From the NCBI GenBank assembly GCA_016935365.1, contig JAFGRB010000047.1, positions 1 through 49,367 on the forward strand: a stretch of DNA of 49,367 nt, read 5' to 3'. Both the position numbers and the translations under genes were made by a program. The notes under the pieces are model-generated. The model saw only the letters and a program-made list of their open reading frames with translations. It had not been told where the DNA came from and ran no database searches. Below are positions 23,802-32,516 of this stretch, one piece after another; within the stretch, counting starts at the first letter, position 1, and each line of letters opens with the position of its first letter. This DNA is from Deltaproteobacteria bacterium (GTDB lineage Bacteria; Myxococcota; B64-G9).

Positions 23802-25445
23802 ATGCTACGACACATCGCGGTCGCCATCGCCCTCGCGCTCGCATGTGCGATCGCCTTTGGTGGAGCCCTGTCGTCGGACTTCGTGAACTTCGACGACGAT
23901 ACCTATGTATACGAGAACGCGTACGTCAAGCAGGGCTTGACCGCCGAGGGTCTCAGGGCGGCCTTCTGCCAGACCACCGGAAGCATCTACCAACCCCTGA
24001 CGATCCTGTCTCTGATGCTGGACGCCGAGCTGTGGGGGCTGGATCCGGCGGGCTTTCACCTGACCAACCTCCTGCTCCACATCCTGTGCGGGTTCTTGCT
24101 GTATCTCTTCCTCTTTCTGGTCACCGATGCCTTCGGACGCAGCGCGATGGTGGCCCTGCTATTCGCCATTCACCCGCTGCGGGTCGAGTCGGTGGTCTGG
24201 GTGACCGAGCGGAAGGACGTGCTCAGCGGCGTCTTCTTCATGTTGACGCTGATCTGCTGGCAGCGCTACCTGCGCGCTCCCCGTGCGCGGAGCTATGTGC
24301 TGGTCGTGCTCGCCTTCACGCTCGGATTGCTGACCAAGCCCATCCTGGTGGTCCTTCCGGTCCTCCTGCTCCTGCTCGACTGGTGGCCCCTGGGGCGTTG
24401 GCGCTCGGCTTCGCCGGACGGCTCGACTGCGAGCTTGGGCCGCCTCGTTCGAGAGAAGGTCCCCTTGCTGGTCCTGTCTCTGGCCTTCGGTCTGGTGGCC
24501 CTTCTGGCCGTATCGGCCTCCGGCTCCGCCGCCGGCTTCCAGCAGGTCGGGCTGGACAGCCGCCTGGCGAATGCAGCCCTCAGCTATGTGCGTTACATGG
24601 GCATGTGGCTGTGGCCGAGCGATCTGGCCGTGCTCTATCCTCATCCACGAGATGGGATGAGCGGGTGGCAAGTCCTGGGGGCTTCGATCATCTTGGGGAG
24701 CATCACCGGACTGGCCATCCAGCAGGCGAAGCAGAGGCGGTATCTGATCGTCGGTTGGCTCTGGTACTGCATCGCCCTGCTCCCGGTCAGCGGCATCGCC
24801 CAGGCCGGCTCCCACGCCATGGCCGATCGCTTCACCTACCTGTCCCAGATCGGAACGACCTTCGCGGCGGTCTACCTGGTGGCAGACCTGGCGGAGCGCC
24901 GCCTGTCGATCCTCGGCCGGCGCTCGCTCCTGGCCGGGCTCGGCCTTCTGTCGGTGGGCTTGTTCACCGCCCTGAGCTGGAACCAGACCCGCTTCTGGAA
25001 GGACAGCGAGGCGCTCTACCGGCACGCCCTGGCCGGGGGAGCCCAGCATCACTTCATCTACAACAACCTGGGGCTCGCGCTGATGGAGAAGGGAGAGCTG
25101 GACGCGGCCAGCCGCAGCTTCCAGCGCGCCATCGAGCTGCACCCGGACGATGCCAAGGCGATCATGAACCTGGGCCTGGTGGCAGCCCGGGCCCACCGCC
25201 ACCGGGAGGCCATCGCTCTGTTCCGCAAGGCCATTCGGCTCGCACCGGAGATGGCCGACGCCTACGACAACCTGGCGATCAGCCTCTACCTGGTCGGCGA
25301 TCTCGAGCAGGCCTGGCAGCGGGTGATCCAGTGCTTCGAGCGCGGCGGTGCCCCCCATCCTGACTTTCTCCGGGCCCTGAGCCGCAGCGAGCCGCCGCCG
25401 GCCGAGGCGCTGCCCTGGCTGAACGGCCGTGAGGCTCGAGAGTAG
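23802..25445 (+). CDS. TPR-containing O-mannosyltransferase-like (TMTC/PMT-type) membrane protein
   Basis: 547 residues. N-terminal hydrophobic helix followed by FVNFDDDTYVYENAYV, the acidic first loop of GT-C proteins with this architecture. About ten transmembrane segments follow (including IHPLRVESVVWVTERKDVLSG and LLTKPILVVLPVLLLLLDWW). From about residue 405 there are three TPRs (HFIYNNLGLALMEKGELDAA; AKAIMNLGLVAARAHRHREA; ADAYDNLAISLYLVGDLEQA). Bacterial members resemble eukaryotic TMTC O-mannosyltransferases. Ends 10 bp before the convergent pilin operon. Inferred role: glycosylation of exported proteins, possibly pilins. No clear SD; see the promoter. Confidence 0.82.
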   Translation: MLRHIAVAIALALACAIAFGGALSSDFVNFDDDTYVYENAYVKQGLTAEGLRAAFCQTTGSIYQPLTILSLMLDAELWGLDPAGFHLTNLLLHILCGFLLYLFLFLVTDAFGRSAMVALLFAIHPLRVESVVWVTERKDVLSGVFFMLTLICWQRYLRAPRARSYVLVVLAFTLGLLTKPILVVLPVLLLLLDWWPLGRWRSASPDGSTASLGRLVREKVPLLVLSLAFGLVALLAVSASGSAAGFQQVGLDSRLANAALSYVRYMGMWLWPSDLAVLYPHPRDGMSGWQVLGASIILGSITGLAIQQAKQRRYLIVGWLWYCIALLPVSGIAQAGSHAMADRFTYLSQIGTTFAAVYLVADLAERRLSILGRRSLLAGLGLLSVGLFTALSWNQTRFWKDSEALYRHALAGGAQHHFIYNNLGLALMEKGELDAASRSFQRAIELHPDDAKAIMNLGLVAARAHRHREAIALFRKAIRLAPEMADAYDNLAISLYLVGDLEQAWQRVIQCFERGGAPHPDFLRALSRSEPPPAEALPWLNGREARE

Positions 25446-25455
25446 GGGGCCTCGG

Positions 25456-26025
25456 TCACCAGTCGTCGGCGCCGTCGTCGTGCCAGACGACGCCCGTGGT
25501 GAAGGACCAGTCCTGGGGGTTGAAATTCCCCCCGGTCCTGACCCAGTGGGCGGTCGCGCCGTCCACGTCGAGATCGGTGCGCGCGTGGCAGCGGAAGCCG
25601 TCGTTGGCCGTCCGCGGGGTCTGGTTGCCGAGCAGCTCGAAGCCGTAGCAGGCGTATGCGGCGTCGGTGATCTCGAAGTGGATCAGGCGGAAGGTCTCGG
25701 GCCAGGTCTGGAAGTAGTACGAGTCGTTTTTCACCTCGGTCGCGTTGGCCTTTCCGCCGGGGCAGTGCTCCGGCATGACCTCGTCGGGCAGCGAGGGGAT
25801 GCCCTTGTTGCCCTGGGCGTCTGCGCGCAGGTCCTGGTAGTAGCGCAGCGTCCCCTTGTGGCACTTGTCCAGGCACTCCTGGACCTCGGTGATCTTCGAC
25901 GCGTAGATGTAGTCGATCAGGATCGGGATGGCCACGGCCGCCAGCACGCCGACGATGGCGACGGCCACGATCATCTCGATCAGGGTGAAGCCCTTCTCGG
26001 ACCTCGCACGTCTGTCTGCTCGCAT
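25456..26025 (-). CDS. PilA-like type IV pilin, paralogue of the major pilin
   Basis: 189 residues from ATG 26025 (open to 26052). Leader MRADRRARSEKG/FTLIEMIVAVAIVGVLAAVAIPILIDYI. It shares with PilA the block LDKCxKG after the helix, TDAAYACYGFE (Pil[12 protein letters not shown]) and a tail VVWHDDGADDW (Pil[12 protein letters not shown]), so the two arose by duplication. Five Cys. Last of three pilin-like genes, starting 11 bp beyond the neighbour's stop codon. Could be an alternative major pilin or a minor subunit. Confidence 0.9.
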   Translation of the reverse strand: MRADRRARSEKGFTLIEMIVAVAIVGVLAAVAIPILIDYIYASKITEVQECLDKCHKGTLRYYQDLRADAQGNKGIPSLPDEVMPEHCPGGKANATEVKNDSYYFQTWPETFRLIHFEITDAAYACYGFELLGNQTPRTANDGFRCHARTDLDVDGATAHWVRTGGNFNPQDWSFTTGVVWHDDGADDW

Positions 26026-26035
26026 GTCCAGGCCC

Positions 26036-26695
26036 TCAGTAGGTGGCCGCATGGCCCGGCCCCGGCGGGTTGTCGTCCTTGTCGCAGCGGAACACGGCGT
26101 TGTTGGCCGAGTTGGTCCGTATGTAGACCAGCGCCTCGTCGTAGTCGGTGTCGCCCTCGGCCTCGACCACGACCCAGGGCATCATCTCGTCGAACACGCC
26201 ATCCGCGTCGGCGTCCGTGCTCGCCAGGTGCTCGGCCCAGTTGACCCCGAACGCTCCGGACATGCCTGCCGGCTGTGGCAGCACCGCGCCCGTGGGGTGG
26301 AAGGCGGGATTGCCGTTGGCGTCGTATGAGGTGAAGACCCGGTAGCGAAAGGCGACCGGCCTCTCGGGCGCCCAGCCGAAGCTGTTCCAGTCGGCGCCGC
26401 AGTTCGGCCAGAGCTGTGTCTCGTAGGCCGTCTTGGCCAAGATGGAAGCCGGCAGGGTGGGCGGGCACCACCCCAGGGCGGTCGTGTACTGGTGGTGGTT
26501 GTTGTAGTAGGCCTGCTCGGCCACCATGATGCTCTGGACGTTCTCGATGGCTTCGCTCAGCCGGGCGTCCTTGATGTAGCCCAAGAAGCTCGGGATGGCC
26601 ACCGCGGCCAGGATCCCGACGATGGCCACGACCACCATGAGCTCGACCAGGGTGAAGCCCCGCGAGGGCTCGCGCTCGACACGCCGGGCAGCCAT
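26036..26695 (-). CDS. Type IV pilin-like protein, middle gene of the three-pilin operon
   Basis: 219 residues from ATG 26695, overlapping the preceding stop by one base (TGATG). Leader ...[43 protein letters not shown]. The globular part has three Cys and a DxDxDG-like loop (STDADADGVFDE) that could bind calcium, as in some type II pseudopilins. Role in family: fibre or tip subunit processed by PilD; specific role unknown. Confidence 0.88.
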   Translation of the reverse strand: MAARRVEREPSRGFTLVELMVVVAIVGILAAVAIPSFLGYIKDARLSEAIENVQSIMVAEQAYYNNHHQYTTALGWCPPTLPASILAKTAYETQLWPNCGADWNSFGWAPERPVAFRYRVFTSYDANGNPAFHPTGAVLPQPAGMSGAFGVNWAEHLASTDADADGVFDEMMPWVVVEAEGDTDYDEALVYIRTNSANNAVFRCDKDDNPPGPGHAATY

Positions 26696-27222
26696 CAGAA
26701 CTTCCCGTCGTCCGGAGAGTAGACCGAGCGGTTGGCGGACGAGATGTAGAAGTGCTTGCATATCCCGTCGACGTCCATGTCCCCGCAGGCCTCGGCCGTG
26801 AACCAGGGCCGCTGGGTCGCAGGCCAGGTCGTGCCGTTCCCGTCTGCCGGATGGTTGTTCACGAACACACAGCCCTGGTAGGCGGAGTCGACCTTGTAGG
26901 TGAACCAGACCGGCCCGTCCGGCACGACACCCAGCTGTTGAAATCCAGTCCCCCCTGGCCAGGGAATGGTCTCATAGCCAGGCGGGCACGTGTCGCCGTC
27001 GCAATCGTAGGGTGTCCACGGGATGTGGTCGGTGTAGCACTTGTAGATGTCGAAGTAGCGCTCCTGCTTCTCGCGGATGTCGAGCAGGATGGTGGCCGCC
27101 TCGGCCGCCTTGGCCCGGTCGATGTACGAGCCGAGCGCCGCCGCCGCGACCGCGGCCAGGACACCCACGATGGCCAGGGCCACGATCAGCTCCAGCAGGG
27201 TGAATCCAGATCGTCTTTGCAT
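26695..27222 (-). CDS. Type IV pilin-like protein, first gene of the three-pilin operon
   Basis: 175 residues from ATG 27222, with SD GGAGG six bases upstream. The longer frame to 27312 would run over the sigma54 promoter. Leader MQRRSG/FTLLELIVALAIVGVLAAVAAAALGSYIDRAKAAEA. Six Cys in the globular region (YKCYTDH, YDCDGDTCPPG, YQGCVF, AEACGDMDVDG-C). Transcribed from a promoter almost identical to that of pilA, next to pilR. Confidence 0.87.
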   Translation of the reverse strand: MQRRSGFTLLELIVALAIVGVLAAVAAAALGSYIDRAKAAEAATILLDIREKQERYFDIYKCYTDHIPWTPYDCDGDTCPPGYETIPWPGGTGFQQLGVVPDGPVWFTYKVDSAYQGCVFVNNHPADGNGTTWPATQRPWFTAEACGDMDVDGICKHFYISSANRSVYSPDDGKF

Positions 27223-27260
27223 GCGGGCCTCCACTCGGGCTTGCCGATCTCGAAGAATAC

Positions 27261-27276
27261 TGCAGGTTCCATGCCA
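27261..27276 (-). promoter_or_regulatory. Sigma54 promoter of the three-pilin operon
   Basis: The minus strand reads TGGCATGGAACCTGCA, 14 of 16 to consensus and 15 of 16 identical to the pilA promoter (core GGCATGGAACCTGCAG exact). Predicted start about 27250, 28 nt before the ATG at 27222. Confidence 0.85.
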
Positions 27277-27414
27277 CTTCAAGTCGGCTGGCCGCGTCCC
27301 GAAAGGGGCCATTATGCGAGCCGATTCGCGCCTCGGCCTGCAAGCCAGCTCGAGCTCGGAGCGGCCGGATACGCATTTTTTTCCAGCACGGAAGAGATTT
27401 CCTGTCGAATCCCG

Positions 27415-28776
27415 TCACTCTGTAAGGCCCAGCTTGGCGATCCGGTAGCGGATCGAGCGAAAGGAGATGCCGAGCAGGCGGGCGGCATCCTTCTTGACGC
27501 CCTTCGCCGCGACCAGCGCATCCTGGATGAGCCGGCGCTCGGTCTCGGCCAGCACCCGGTCCAGGTCGACGCCCCCGGCGACCAGATCGGGCGTCGCGGG
27601 AGCGATCCCGCGCTGCACGTGCTCGGCGATCAGCTCCGGCCCGATCGGCCGGCCGTCGCAGAGCGCCACGGCCCGCTCCACCAGGTTCTCGAGCTCCCGC
27701 ACGTTGCCGGGCAAGGCCTGGCGCGCGAGGAAGGCCAGCGTCTCCGGCAGGACCGCGGGCGCGGCCCGGTCCTGCTCGGTGCAGACCTTGCCCACGAAGT
27801 GCCGGACCAGGTCCGGGATGTCCGCCTTGCGCTCGCGCAGCGGGGGCAGGTGGATGCGGATCACGTTCAGCCGGTAGAAGAGGTCCTCGCGGAAGGCCCC
27901 CCGGCTGACCTCCTGCTCGATCTCGCGGTTGGTGGCCGCCACCAGCCGGACGTCGGCCCGCCGGTCTCTTCGCTCGCCCAGGCGCCGGAAGACCCGCTCC
28001 TGCAGGACGCGCAGCAGCTTGACCTGCACCGAGGGCGGCACCTCGGCGATCTCGTCGAAGAAGACCGTCCCTCCCTGCGCGAGCTCGAACAGGCCTCGCC
28101 GATCGGTCGACGCCCCGGTGAACGCGCCCCGGACGTAGCCGAACAGCTCGCTCTCCAGGAGCTGCTCCGGGATCGAGCTGCAGTCGATCGGCACGAAGGG
28201 CCCGTCCGCGCGCTCGCTGCGCAGGTGGATGGCCCGGGCCACCAGCTCCTTGCCCGTGCCGCTCTCGCCGGTGATGAGCACGTTCGAGTGCGTCGGCGCC
28301 ACCTGCTCGACGAGCCGGTAGATCTCCTTCATCCGCGGGCTGCGGCCGATCAGGCCGCCGAAGTCGTAGCGCCCGGTCAGCTCGGCCCGCATGGCGACGT
28401 TCTCGCGCAGCAGCCGCTGGCGCTCCTGGGCCCGCTGGACCACGACCCGGATCTCGTCGACCTGGAAGGGCTTCTGAACGTAGTCGTAGGCGCCCATCCG
28501 CAAGGCCTCGATGGCCGACTCGTCGCTGGCGTAGGCGGTCACCACGATCACCTCGATGCTCGGGTGATCGCGCTTGAGCTCCCGGAGCAGGTCGAGCCCC
28601 GAGCCGCCCTGCATGCGCAGGTCGGTGATGACCACGTCGGGCTCGCGCTCGGCTGTGCGCTCGAGCGCCTCGCGCATGCTGGACGCGCTGCGGGTCTCCC
28701 AGCCCTCCCTGGACCAGAATATCTCCAGAAACTCCCGCATGCTGAGCTCGTCGTCGACGATCAAGACGTCAGCCAT
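27415..28776 (-). CDS. pilR: PilR, sigma54-dependent response regulator
   Basis: 453 residues. Receiver with D8/D9 and phospho-acceptor D52 ([13 protein letters not shown]), K in VQKPFQ. AAA+ domain with Walker A GESGTGKE, intact GAFTGA sigma54-contact loop and Walker [11 protein letters not shown], then a Fis-type HTH ([22 protein letters not shown]). Start overlaps pilS by 8 nt. Family role: with PilS and RpoN it activates pilA; the two matching sigma54 promoters at 18180 and 27276 are the natural targets. Confidence 0.95.
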   Translation of the reverse strand: MADVLIVDDELSMREFLEIFWSREGWETRSASSMREALERTAEREPDVVITDLRMQGGSGLDLLRELKRDHPSIEVIVVTAYASDESAIEALRMGAYDYVQKPFQVDEIRVVVQRAQERQRLLRENVAMRAELTGRYDFGGLIGRSPRMKEIYRLVEQVAPTHSNVLITGESGTGKELVARAIHLRSERADGPFVPIDCSSIPEQLLESELFGYVRGAFTGASTDRRGLFELAQGGTVFFDEIAEVPPSVQVKLLRVLQERVFRRLGERRDRRADVRLVAATNREIEQEVSRGAFREDLFYRLNVIRIHLPPLRERKADIPDLVRHFVGKVCTEQDRAAPAVLPETLAFLARQALPGNVRELENLVERAVALCDGRPIGPELIAEHVQRGIAPATPDLVAGGVDLDRVLAETERRLIQDALVAAKGVKKDAARLLGISFRSIRYRIAKLGLTE

Positions 28777-30100
28777 GCCGAACCCCCGGGAGATCGATCT
28801 CGAACACGGCCCCTCCTCCGGGCGGGCTGTCGACCCGGAGCGCGCCCCGGTGGGCCTCGACGATCTGGCTCACGGTGGCCAGGCCCAGGCCCGAGCCCCC
28901 ATTGCGGGTGGTGAAGAACGGCTCGAAGATGCGATCGCGGATCTCGGGCTCGACGCCCGGCCCGTCGTCGGCGACCGCGAGCTGCACGCGGCCGTTCGCC
29001 GAGCGCAGAGAGACGGTCACGCGCCCTTCCGGCCCGCACGCCTGGCCCGCGTTCGACAGCAGGTTCCACAGCGCACGCCGGATCATCTCCGGGTCCACCT
29101 CGGCCTCCACGTCTTCGAGCTCGCGGTCCACCCGCGGCCCGGGCACGAGCTGGCTGGAAAAGGCCTCCACGGTCTGCTCCACCAGCGGGCGCAGCTGGCT
29201 GCGCCGCGCCAGGGGCTCGCGGGGCCGGGCATAGTCCAGAAAATCCCGAAGCAGCCCGTCGAGCCGCTGCGTCTCGCGCAGGATGATCTCCATCAGCCGC
29301 TGCTCGGTGCGCTCGGTGCCGATCGCCTCTCTCAGCATCTGGACCGATCCGCTGATGGAGGCGAGCGGGTTGCGGATCTCGTGGGCGATCCCGGCGGCCA
29401 TCCTCCCCAGTGCGGCCAGCCGCTCGGAGCGCTCGACCGAGGCCTCCATGGCCCGCATCTCCCGCTCGGCCTGGAGAAGCTTGCGGCCCGCCCGGCCGAG
29501 CTGGGCGCCCAGGTGGCCGGCCAGCCATGCGATGCTGAAGAACATGGCGTAGTTGAGCACCAGCAGGTAGACGACCCGCTCCATGGACGGTCTCTCGCCG
29601 ACGCGCCCGGCGAGGTCGACCGGCAGGATGCCCTGCTTCTCCAGGATGAAGAGCGCGCCGAGCATCAGGCAGCACAGCCCGGCGGTCAGCAGCGCGCCGC
29701 GGCTCTCGAAGGACACCGCGGTGTTGATGATGGGCAAGGTGTAGAAGAAAGTGAACGGGCTCTCGATGCCGCCGGTCAGGTAGACCAGCAAGGTGGCCAG
29801 CAGGACGTCGAGGAAGACCTGCACCTGGAAGTGGGTCCGCAGGTCGCGCTGCACGCGCCAGATCCACAGCAGGTAGCCCAGCGTCAAGGCATAGACGCAG
29901 CCGACCGAGGCGTACAGGATCCACTCCGAGCGGCTCACCCCGGGCGCCTCGCGCTGGAGGCCGAAGAAGAGGGTCGAGGCGAACAGCGCGGTGACGACCA
30001 GCGCCCGCACGACCATCATCAGGACGAAGCGCCCGCGCTGCTTGGGGTCGGAATCGGGTCTGCTCGTTCCGCGCACCGGCACGGAAGTGAGCTCAGGCAT
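28769..30100 (-). CDS. pilS: PilS, multi-pass sensor histidine kinase
   Basis: 443 residues. About six transmembrane helices in residues 25-200 (RALVVTALFASTLFFGL, ILYASVGCVYALTLGYLLWIW, VFLDVLLATLLVYLTGG and others), the PilS-type sensor that in Pseudomonas reads pilin levels in the membrane. Coiled coil, then HisKA MAAGIAHEIRNPLASISGS with His near 240, and HATPase with N box (LWNLLSNAGQA), G1 (DDGPGVEPE) and G2 (GSGLGLATV). Overlaps pilC and pilR by 8 nt each. Confidence 0.95.
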   Translation of the reverse strand: MPELTSVPVRGTSRPDSDPKQRGRFVLMMVVRALVVTALFASTLFFGLQREAPGVSRSEWILYASVGCVYALTLGYLLWIWRVQRDLRTHFQVQVFLDVLLATLLVYLTGGIESPFTFFYTLPIINTAVSFESRGALLTAGLCCLMLGALFILEKQGILPVDLAGRVGERPSMERVVYLLVLNYAMFFSIAWLAGHLGAQLGRAGRKLLQAEREMRAMEASVERSERLAALGRMAAGIAHEIRNPLASISGSVQMLREAIGTERTEQRLMEIILRETQRLDGLLRDFLDYARPREPLARRSQLRPLVEQTVEAFSSQLVPGPRVDRELEDVEAEVDPEMIRRALWNLLSNAGQACGPEGRVTVSLRSANGRVQLAVADDGPGVEPEIRDRIFEPFFTTRNGGSGLGLATVSQIVEAHRGALRVDSPPGGGAVFEIDLPGVRHG

Positions 30101-31301
30101 TGACGGCCGAGGCCAGGCTGAAGATGGGCAGGTACATGGCGACCAGGAAGTAGCCGACCATGCCGCCGAGGCCCACCATCATGATGGGCTCCATGAGCGA
30201 GGTGAGCGCGTCGACCGCCACGTCCACCTCCTCATCGTAGAAGTCAGCGATCTTGTTGAGCATCTGGTCCAGCGCGCCGGTGCTCTCGCCGACGGCGATC
30301 ATCTGGACCACCATGCCCGGGAAGACGCCCGCCTCGGCCAGCGGCTCGGCCATGGTCTTGCCCTCGCTGATCTTCTCCCGGGTGTAGTAGATGCCCTCCT
30401 CGACGATCTTGTTGCCCGCCGACTTGGCCACCACGTCCAGCGCGTCGAGGATGGGCACGCCGGAGGAGATCATTGTCCCCAGGGTGCGGGTGAACTTGGC
30501 CACCGCCACCTTGCGGAGCAGCGAGCCGAAGATCGGGAGCTTGAGCACGGTCTTGTCCCAGAGGTATCGACCCCTGGGCCACTTCTTGAAGTAGTGCGTG
30601 CCGAAGATCAGGCCGAAGATGAAGCCGAAGACCAGGATGTAGTTGTCCCGCATCCACTCGGAGAGGTCGATCAGGTTCTGGGTCGTGGCCGGCAGGGACT
30701 GGCTCGAGCCGAAGTCCTCGAACATCTTCTGGAAGACCGGGATGACCCAGTAGAGCAGGATGAGCAGGACGATCAGGGCCACCATCATGATGCAGATCGG
30801 GTAGACCAGCGCGCCCTTGACCTTCTTGCGCAGCTTCATGTTCTTCTCGATGTAGACGGCCAGGCGCGCCATGATCGTATCGAGAATACCGCCCACCTCG
30901 CCGGCGGCCACGAGGTTGACATACAAATCGTCGAAGACCTTGGGGTGCTTCTTGAGCGCATCGGCGAAGGTCGCGCCGCTCTCGACGACTTCCTTGACGC
31001 CGCTGAGCACCTCCCGCAGCTTGGTGCTCTCGGCCTGGTTGGCCAGGATGTCCAGGCACTGGACGAGGGGCAGGCCGGCGTCGATCATGGTGGAGAACTG
31101 GCGGGTGAAGATCACCAGATCCTTGAGCCCCACGCCGGTGGAGATCTTCGGGAACTGGAAGCCGCCCTTCTTCTTGACCTTGGAGGGGGTGATGTTCTGA
31201 GCCCGGAGCTTCTTCATCACCTCGTCGGCGTTCTTGGCGGCGAGCTCGCCCGTGCGCATCTCCCCGCTCCTGGTCTTGCCTTCCCATGCAAACGTCGGCA
31301 T
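30093..31301 (-). CDS. pilC: PilC, inner-membrane platform protein
   Basis: 402 residues. Two GspF-type domains: FTRQFSTMIDAGLPLVQCLDILANQ and FTRTLGTMISSGVPILDALDVVAKSAGN. Transmembrane segments near 165-190, 215-240 and 370-395. N-terminal MPTFAWEGKTRSGEMRTGEL is typical. It relays PilB/PilT motion to pilin insertion and removal. SD GGAGG before the ATG; 70 bp after pilT, overlapping pilS by 8 nt. Confidence 0.97.
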   Translation of the reverse strand: MPTFAWEGKTRSGEMRTGELAAKNADEVMKKLRAQNITPSKVKKKGGFQFPKISTGVGLKDLVIFTRQFSTMIDAGLPLVQCLDILANQAESTKLREVLSGVKEVVESGATFADALKKHPKVFDDLYVNLVAAGEVGGILDTIMARLAVYIEKNMKLRKKVKGALVYPICIMMVALIVLLILLYWVIPVFQKMFEDFGSSQSLPATTQNLIDLSEWMRDNYILVFGFIFGLIFGTHYFKKWPRGRYLWDKTVLKLPIFGSLLRKVAVAKFTRTLGTMISSGVPILDALDVVAKSAGNKIVEEGIYYTREKISEGKTMAEPLAEAGVFPGMVVQMIAVGESTGALDQMLNKIADFYDEEVDVAVDALTSLMEPIMMVGLGGMVGYFLVAMYLPIFSLASAVNA

Positions 31302-31371
31302 TGGAATTCCTCCGACTGTCTCGGCCGACCTTCAGCCGGCCGGGTGCGCGGCTCTCGGCCCCGACCGCCTC

Positions 31372-32508
31372 TCAGCCCCGCTCGCTCCGGATCGGCTGAC
31401 CGTGCCCGTACTCGGAGCGGTACTGCTGCTGGGGCGCCGCCGTGACGCCCGAGGCCATCATCTCGCGCAGCTCGTCCACGTTGCTGCTGCGGCCGATGGC
31501 ATCGTCGAGCGTGATCATCTTGCGCTGGTACAGGGCGTGCAGCGACTGGTTCATCGTCTGCATGCCAAACTTGGACTGGCCCACCTGCATCTGGCTGTAG
31601 ATCTGGTGGACCTTGTCCTCGCGGATCAGGTTGCGGACGGCCGGGTTGGGGACCAGCACCTCGCAGGCGAGCGTCCGGCCCTGGCCGCTGGCCTTGGGGA
31701 TGAGCTGCTGGGACAGCACGCCCTGGAGGACGAAGCTGAGCTGGGCCCGGACCTGCGGCTGCTGGTAGGGCGGGAAGACGTCCAGGATGCGGTTGATGGA
31801 CTGGACCGCGGAGTTGGTGTGCAGGGTGGCGAAGGTCAGGTGGCCGGTCTCGGAGATCACCAGCGCCGCCTCGATGGTCTCCAGATCGCGCATCTCGCCG
31901 ACCAGCACGACGTCGGGGTCCTGCCGCAGGATGTACTTCAGCGCTCGCTTGAAGCTCTGGGTGTCGGCGCCCACCTCCCGCTGGTTGACCAGGCAGTTCT
32001 TGTGGGGATGGAGGTACTCGATGGGATCCTCGATGGTGATGATGTGCTCGTGCCGCTCGGCGTTGATCTTGTCGATGATGGCCGCCAGCGTGGTCGACTT
32101 CCCGGAGCCGGTCGGGCCGGTCACCAGCACCAGGCCGCGCGGGCGCTTGGCCAGGTCGGCGACCACCGGGGGCAGACCCAGCTCGGAGAACGAGAGGATC
32201 TTGAACGGGATGGTCCGGAAGGCGCCGGCCACCGCCCCGCGCTGCATGAAGATGTTGGACCGGAAGCGGCTCAATCCCTTGACGCCGAAGGAGAGATCGA
32301 GCTCGCTCTCCTCCTCGAAGCGGTGCTTCTGGGCGTCGGTCAGCACCGAGTAGCACAGCTGCCGGGTCTCGACGGGGGTCAGCGGCGGCGTCTTGAGCGG
32401 CACCAGGCGCCCGTCGATCCGCAGCTGGGGGGGAGAGCCCGTCGTAATGTGCAGGTCCGAGGCCCCCTTCTCGATCATCGCCTTCAAGAGCTGATGCAGA
32501 TTCGGCAT
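31372..32508 (-). CDS. pilT: PilT, pilus retraction ATPase
   Basis: 378 residues. Walker A GPTGSGKST at 131-139, Asp box (HIITIEDPIEYLH), Walker B-type VVLVGEMRDLETI, His box LTFATLHTNSAV, and the retraction-specific AVRNLIRE motif near 270. Hexameric motor that depolymerises the pilus. 8 bp after pilB, SD AGGAG. Confidence 0.98.
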   Translation of the reverse strand: MPNLHQLLKAMIEKGASDLHITTGSPPQLRIDGRLVPLKTPPLTPVETRQLCYSVLTDAQKHRFEEESELDLSFGVKGLSRFRSNIFMQRGAVAGAFRTIPFKILSFSELGLPPVVADLAKRPRGLVLVTGPTGSGKSTTLAAIIDKINAERHEHIITIEDPIEYLHPHKNCLVNQREVGADTQSFKRALKYILRQDPDVVLVGEMRDLETIEAALVISETGHLTFATLHTNSAVQSINRILDVFPPYQQPQVRAQLSFVLQGVLSQQLIPKASGQGRTLACEVLVPNPAVRNLIREDKVHQIYSQMQVGQSKFGMQTMNQSLHALYQRKMITLDDAIGRSSNVDELREMMASGVTAAPQQQYRSEYGHGQPIRSERG

Positions 32509-32516
32509 GGGTTCTC

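Noticed and set aside
25431..25453. GAGGC/GCCTC inverted repeat between the convergent GT-C and pilin genes
   Set aside because: Five-bp arms overlapping a coding end, no T-tract; not distinguishable from chance.
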